This document shows positions 60,246 to 64,000 of a stretch of 64,000 nucleotides of DNA, in pieces (the first letter of the stretch is position 1; the number at the start of each line of letters is the position of its first letter). This stretch comes from Pollenia angustigena. Taxonomy: Eukaryota > Arthropoda > Insecta > Diptera > Polleniidae. Location: assembly GCA_930367215.1 (NCBI GenBank), contig OV884060.1:208447253-208511252 (forward strand). The letters run 5' to 3'. The notes under the pieces were generated by a model. It was not told the DNA's origin. It saw nothing but the letters and a program-made list of their open reading frames with translations, and made no database searches. A program made the translations under genes and the position numbers.

Positions 60246-61726
60246 ATGAATGAAACAATTTTATTTGCAAGTTGTATGGCAGCGCAACAATTAATAACAA
60301 TTGTTAATGCCACGGAGGAAGTTTTGGATGACACTCGTCTTCCAACAAGTGTCTACCTAAAGGAAAGAAATGTAAAAGGAAGGTTTGCTTCAGACGTAAG
60401 TACATCAAATATTTTGCAAAATGTTTGCCTTTTTTGTATTTTAAACTATGAATGTGTAACTTATTTCAGTTTGAGGATATGTTAAACAACCAAAAATTGT
60501 TTAAAGAGAACTTCCACATGGATAGCTGTGCCTTTTTCGAATTGTTAAATAAAGTGGAGGAATTTCTTACACCAAAAAGAAATACTCATCCTACTGATGG
60601 TATTTCTCCAAAGCAGAAATTGGCAATAGTACTAGAGTAAGTGTTAAGCTATTTGAAAATGCTTATATGTATGTACGTTTACTGATTATTTACTAACAAT
60701 ATATTTACAGATATTTAGCATGCTGGACGTTGCAGCGCCACATTGCAAGTTGCTACCGAATTAGCAAGCAGAAATTTGGCGTAATAATTGATGAAGTATG
60801 TAATGCTTTGTGTAGGGCCTTACATGATGAAATATCACCATTGATAGAGGAAGAATTTGTGCGTATTTCTAATACGTACAAAAAGTGGAATTTTCCAAAT
60901 TGTGTAGGATCAATCGATGGTAAACATGTAGCAGTGAAATGTCCCCCAAATTCTGGAAGCCTTTTTTATAATTACAAGGTAATTTATTTGTTAATTGTTT
61001 TAATACTCAATCTATCTTTAATATCTTTTCATAAACTTGCAGGGTTTTTTTAGCATAGTGCTTATGGCAGCAGCTGATGGAGACTATCGTTTCACTTACG
61101 TAGATGTTGGTGCTTATGGAAGTGAAGGTGATGCCAATATATTTGATAAGTGTACCCTTGGAACAGCCATTAGGCAAAATAAATTAATCTTTCCGTCAGT
61201 ATCTGCCAACAAAACACCTTTCGTTTTCTTAGCTGATGATGCTTTTCCCCTTAACCGTCGTATAATGAAACCCTTTAAGCCAAAAGCTGGTAACTCACTT
61301 GAAGATATTGAAAATATCTTTAACTACAGGCTGAGCAGGGCGAGACGATGTGTGGAAAACGCGTTTGGTTTGATGTGCTCTAAATTTTTTTGTCTCTCCC
61401 GAAAAATGTTTTGCGGTCCCGATCGAGCTAATAAAATTATTAATACGTGCGTTTATCTTCATAACTATCTCATTCGGACCCGAAAAGAAAGTTATTCGCC
61501 AGCAAAATTTGCTGATTATTTTAGTGAATCTGGCGTTTTCGTCGCGGGAAAATTTCGTGATAGTTTGCCTGCTAATTCCTTGTTTTCTTCTAATATTGAA
61601 AACGCCCACATGGGTAGACAAGCCGAATCAGGTCGTGTTACACGAAGTAAGATTGCTTCATATTTTATATCCGATGAGGGATCTATACCTTGGCAAAAAA
61701 AATATGCCTTTTTAGAAAACTCTTAA
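60246..61726 (+). CDS. PIF/Harbinger (HARBI1-like) transposase, four exons, apparently intact
   Basis: Exons 60246-60395, 60470-60636, 60711-60978 and 61043-61726 join in phase to 422 aa. All introns are 64-74 nt with GT...AG. The DDE_Tnp_4-type nuclease domain is seen from about residue 165: CVGSIDGKHVAV (Asp175), LADDAFPL (Asp261) and SRARRCVENAFG (Glu300), all acidic residues present. The N-terminal half is a helical Harbinger-type region with FHMDSCAFFELLNKV and SPKQKLAIVLEYLACW. Harbinger transposases cut DNA at element ends and make 3-bp TWA duplications; host HARBI1 genes keep the fold without mobility. The ATG is the first in frame, after AT-rich leader sequence. I found no certain inverted ends around it, so active element, remnant or domesticated gene all remain possible. 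Confidence 0.85.
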
Positions 61727-61778
61727 TACTAATTAAATTAAATAAATATTTTACTTTTAAAAATAATATTTGTAACTA

Positions 61779-62023
61779 CCCAGCTAACATTCTGTGTTAT
61801 AATCTTATCATTTAGGAATCGGCTTCAAGAGCAAAATAAATGTTTCTATTATTATTTTTTTTATTTGGCAAAAACAAAAACTCAAAATATTTAAAAAAAC
61901 CTTTTTTTTACATATCAATGAATTATATATGAATCCTTTTTCTATCGCTCAAGTGATAAATCACTTGAAAAGACTTATTTAGGTGATTGCAACAAAAAAA
62001 CAATCACCAAAATGCTAGCTGGG
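61779..62023. mobile_element. MITE with CCCAGCTARCATT ends
   Basis: CCCAGCTAACATT at the left and AATGCTAGCTGGG at the right, just 3' of the Harbinger gene. Inner short repeats AAGTGATAAATCACTT. Confidence 0.6.
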
Positions 62024-62053
62024 AAATAGTAAAAAACAATTTATTCCGAATGA

Positions 62054-62225
62054 TATTCAGCCTTATTTCGGTTCTCGATGTCGAAAACGACTCAGTAGTA
62101 GATTAAAGAAAAAAACAACACATGTTGACTTGACCCCACCTTCTAGTCAATTCGCCTTGTTATTTAATCTACTACAAAATTCGACTTACGGTGTTACCGA
62201 CATCGAGAACCGAAATAAGGCCGAT
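62054..62225. mobile_element. Palindromic MITE with 23-bp perfect arms
   Basis: CCTTATTTCGGTTCTCGATG plus TCG (62061-62083) is inverted at 62198-62220. AGTAGATTAAA pairs with TTTAATCTACT further in. The loop holds a solo end of the CAAGGCGAATT hAT family (ATTCGCCTTG, 62152-62161). Confidence 0.75.
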
Positions 62226-62229
62226 TATC

Positions 62230-63130
62230 TTCCAATATATTTAAGGTATATACATACGTATGTATGTTTAAAATATATATATTATTAAATATCTACTTAT
62301 TTATCTAATTAAAAAAAGAAATAAAAAAAAAAAAATAACAGTTGTTAAAAAAATTCCAATAAAAACGCCTTTTTTCTAAAAATTTGTAATTCATTTTTTA
62401 TTTTAATAATTTTTAATTTATATGTATGTATGTATGTATACATTTGCATACATTCATATAATAATGCACTTCATTAAAAGGAACAACAAAATAAATAACT
62501 AGAACACAGAAAGTTTTGTACTGTTAAAACTAAAAATATAAAAAATCTTAGGCTATTATAAAATAAATTCATGTTTGTGTACTTGTTTCAGCCTTTTGAA
62601 TAACTAAATGCCGTGTGCGGCCAGTCTTTTTTTTAATCATAAAAATTACTCCACTATTTAAAAATCAAATACATATTAGAATAACATTGACGAATAGAGA
62701 AATAAAAACTTTTACTTAAATATTAATATATCGTCACACAAAGTGAAAAAAAGCCCAATATAATTTTCAAGAATTTCTTAAGACAAATTAAAAACTTAAT
62801 AAATAATTATAGTGCTTCAATAGCAAATCGAAGTAAAAAAGAAAAAAGTAATTCATAAGTATGAAGAGTTTTGTTAAACAAAAGTGTGGGGTACTTGACA
62901 TTAAAATATAGTTGGCGCGTTTAACTGATTGATAAATAAATAGAAAAGGTAGATAGATAGAAAGATATGCAGATAGATAGATTAGTCGATAGATAGATAG
63001 ATATACAGATAGATAAATACATCTAAACACATACATCTTAGCATAAATACAGGTGAAGCTAATAAAAGCAAACTATTACGATAACAACAACTCTTATTAT
63101 GAATAGAACCATAAATCGTTCTTCTAACTA
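62230..63130. repeat. AT-rich stretch with GATA-type microsatellite
   Basis: AGATAGATAG repeats at 62949-63015, with poly-A tracts elsewhere. No gene recognised. Confidence 0.6.
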
Positions 63131-63136
63131 CAATAA

Positions 63137-63336
63137 GCTGGATACACACTATCCAATGCATTTACAGTACAATCTACATCGATGCAATCACAAAATATCA
63201 ATTTAGAAATTATATTTTGATGTTGATGAAATCTCGGATGCAATCCGAAATGAGATCATAAACACAAATACAAATGATGCGATCTACAATAAAATTTGCC
63301 AGATTGCGTAAATGCATTGCATAGTGTGTACCCAGC
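63137..63336. mobile_element. MITE with GCTGGATACACAC ends
   Basis: GCTGGATACACACTATCCAA then TGCATTTAC is inverted as GTAAATGCATTG then CATAGTGTGTACCCAGC, about 30-bp arms. No clear target duplication. Confidence 0.75.
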
Positions 63337-63442
63337 ATTACTAAGCATTTTATTAAGTTTTTTATACCCCTTAAAAATTATTTAAAATTATGTTAGGCCT
63401 TCTTGCATTTATTATGCCGGTATGTACATAGTTATGTCCTTA

Positions 63443-64000
63443 TTACATAACATCAATTAGCTTTTGAGCAGAGATCTCTTCATGGAGCATGACAATAATT
63501 TTTGATTGGACATCTTCTGCCACCTCTTTAGGTAATTTTAACATCAAATAATCGAGATAATTAAGAAACGGGGCATGACATTATTTTCATTTTGTTTTTT
63601 AGTCATATCCACTAATGTGGTCATGACATCAGCCACCTTTGAAACACCTGCTCTCATTTCATTCAGATATACATTTTTCGAAGAAACTGTAGCATTTTTC
63701 TATTAAAAAAACAATTTTAGTATATGGAACATAAAAATGGGTGTCTACTCACTTAAGAATAAGTAGGTTTTTTCGGCTCCGGTGGAGTAGTAGGCATCAT
63801 ATCCAAATCAATGCAAATATCTTGCGCCGACTGGAAATCTGGAGAGCACAGCACCTCTGAGCAAGTAGTTCTAAAAACATTTTCATCACTAAGGTAACTT
63901 ATATATAAAAAAAAAACAATAATATAGTTACGTTCTAAGCTCCGACGCGTCCGTCAGAAATTCCAACTCCTCAGAAAACTCCCATGGATCGTGAGATTCG
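63443..64000 (-). pseudogene. Decayed multi-exon gene fragment, DNA-binding partner type (MADF/BESS or Myb/SANT-like), runs off the window
   Basis: Minus strand: exon to 63932 (ESHDPWEFSEELEFLTDASE), intron, then SEVLCSPDFQSAQDICIDLD and PTTPPEPKKPTYS, intron, then NATVSSKNVYLNEMRAGVSK, VADVMTTLVDMTKKQNENN, and in a shifted frame FLNYLDYLMLKLPKEVAEDV and IIVMLHEEISAQK to a stop. Splice sites are good, but a TAA falls at the second exon's end and one frameshift follows, so it looks dead. The C-terminal hydrophobic block with KLP resembles the tails of MADF/BESS and Harbinger-associated DNA-binding proteins. The 5' part lies outside the window, so the class is uncertain. Confidence 0.5.

Noticed and set aside
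61295..61621. Minus-strand 108-codon open frame
   Set aside because: Shadow of exon 4 of the Harbinger transposase gene.
62788..63036. Minus-strand frame with YLSIYRLIYLSAYLS
   Set aside because: Translation of the GATA-type microsatellite.

Overview
The window looks like AT-rich nuclear DNA of a dipteran fly, most likely a calyptrate (blowfly, housefly or relative). The evidence is GT-AG introns, a long homopolymer-rich (Q/N/S/T) fly protein that matches the Atossa/FAM214 family, many (ATGT)n runs, and a very dense population of insect-type DNA transposons and palindromic MITEs. No rRNA, no tRNA gene, no CRISPR array and no prokaryotic operon were seen. Layout: (1) 1-3.9 kb holds nested palindromic elements and the sequence 3' of atos. 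(2) 3.9-12.86 kb, minus strand, is the one clear host gene, an atossa (atos) orthologue. Its six coding exons join in phase into 1,857 aa. Its introns carry a 19-bp minisatellite and MITEs, one of them 11 nt from a splice donor. (3) 13-23.6 kb is transposon strata: a decayed ZMYM1-like hAT gene split by a second hAT-type element, which itself holds a mariner relic split by a third hAT-type insertion; then a Tc1 relic and several MITEs. (4) 23.6-43.3 kb holds MITE pairs, a deleted Tigger/pogo element, a Helentron-like insertion that can be bounded against an empty copy, a four-element nest at 34.2-36.4 kb, two mariner relics and an RNase H fragment of a non-LTR retrotransposon. Two spliceable-looking minus-strand segments (near 28.0 and 43.2 kb) could be 5' UTR exons of atos; if so, most of the transposon load is intronic. 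(5) 43-59 kb is gene-free: MITEs, a duplicated tRNA-type SINE, two large foldback elements, a young long palindrome and long simple AT-rich stretches. (6) 59.8-64 kb has an apparently intact four-exon PIF/Harbinger (HARBI1-like) transposase gene on the plus strand and, at the right edge on the minus strand, a decayed gene fragment that could be the Harbinger partner-type DNA-binding protein or a MADF/BESS-like protein. How the parts relate: the host gene encodes a nuclear transcriptional regulator. The rest is mobile DNA. Several MITEs have TAA/TTA target duplications, which fits mobilisation by Harbinger-type transposase such as the one near 61 kb, but that link is inference. No wholly new system is claimed. 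The most striking features are the multi-level nests with preserved target duplications, the large inverted repeats, and the intact Harbinger gene.
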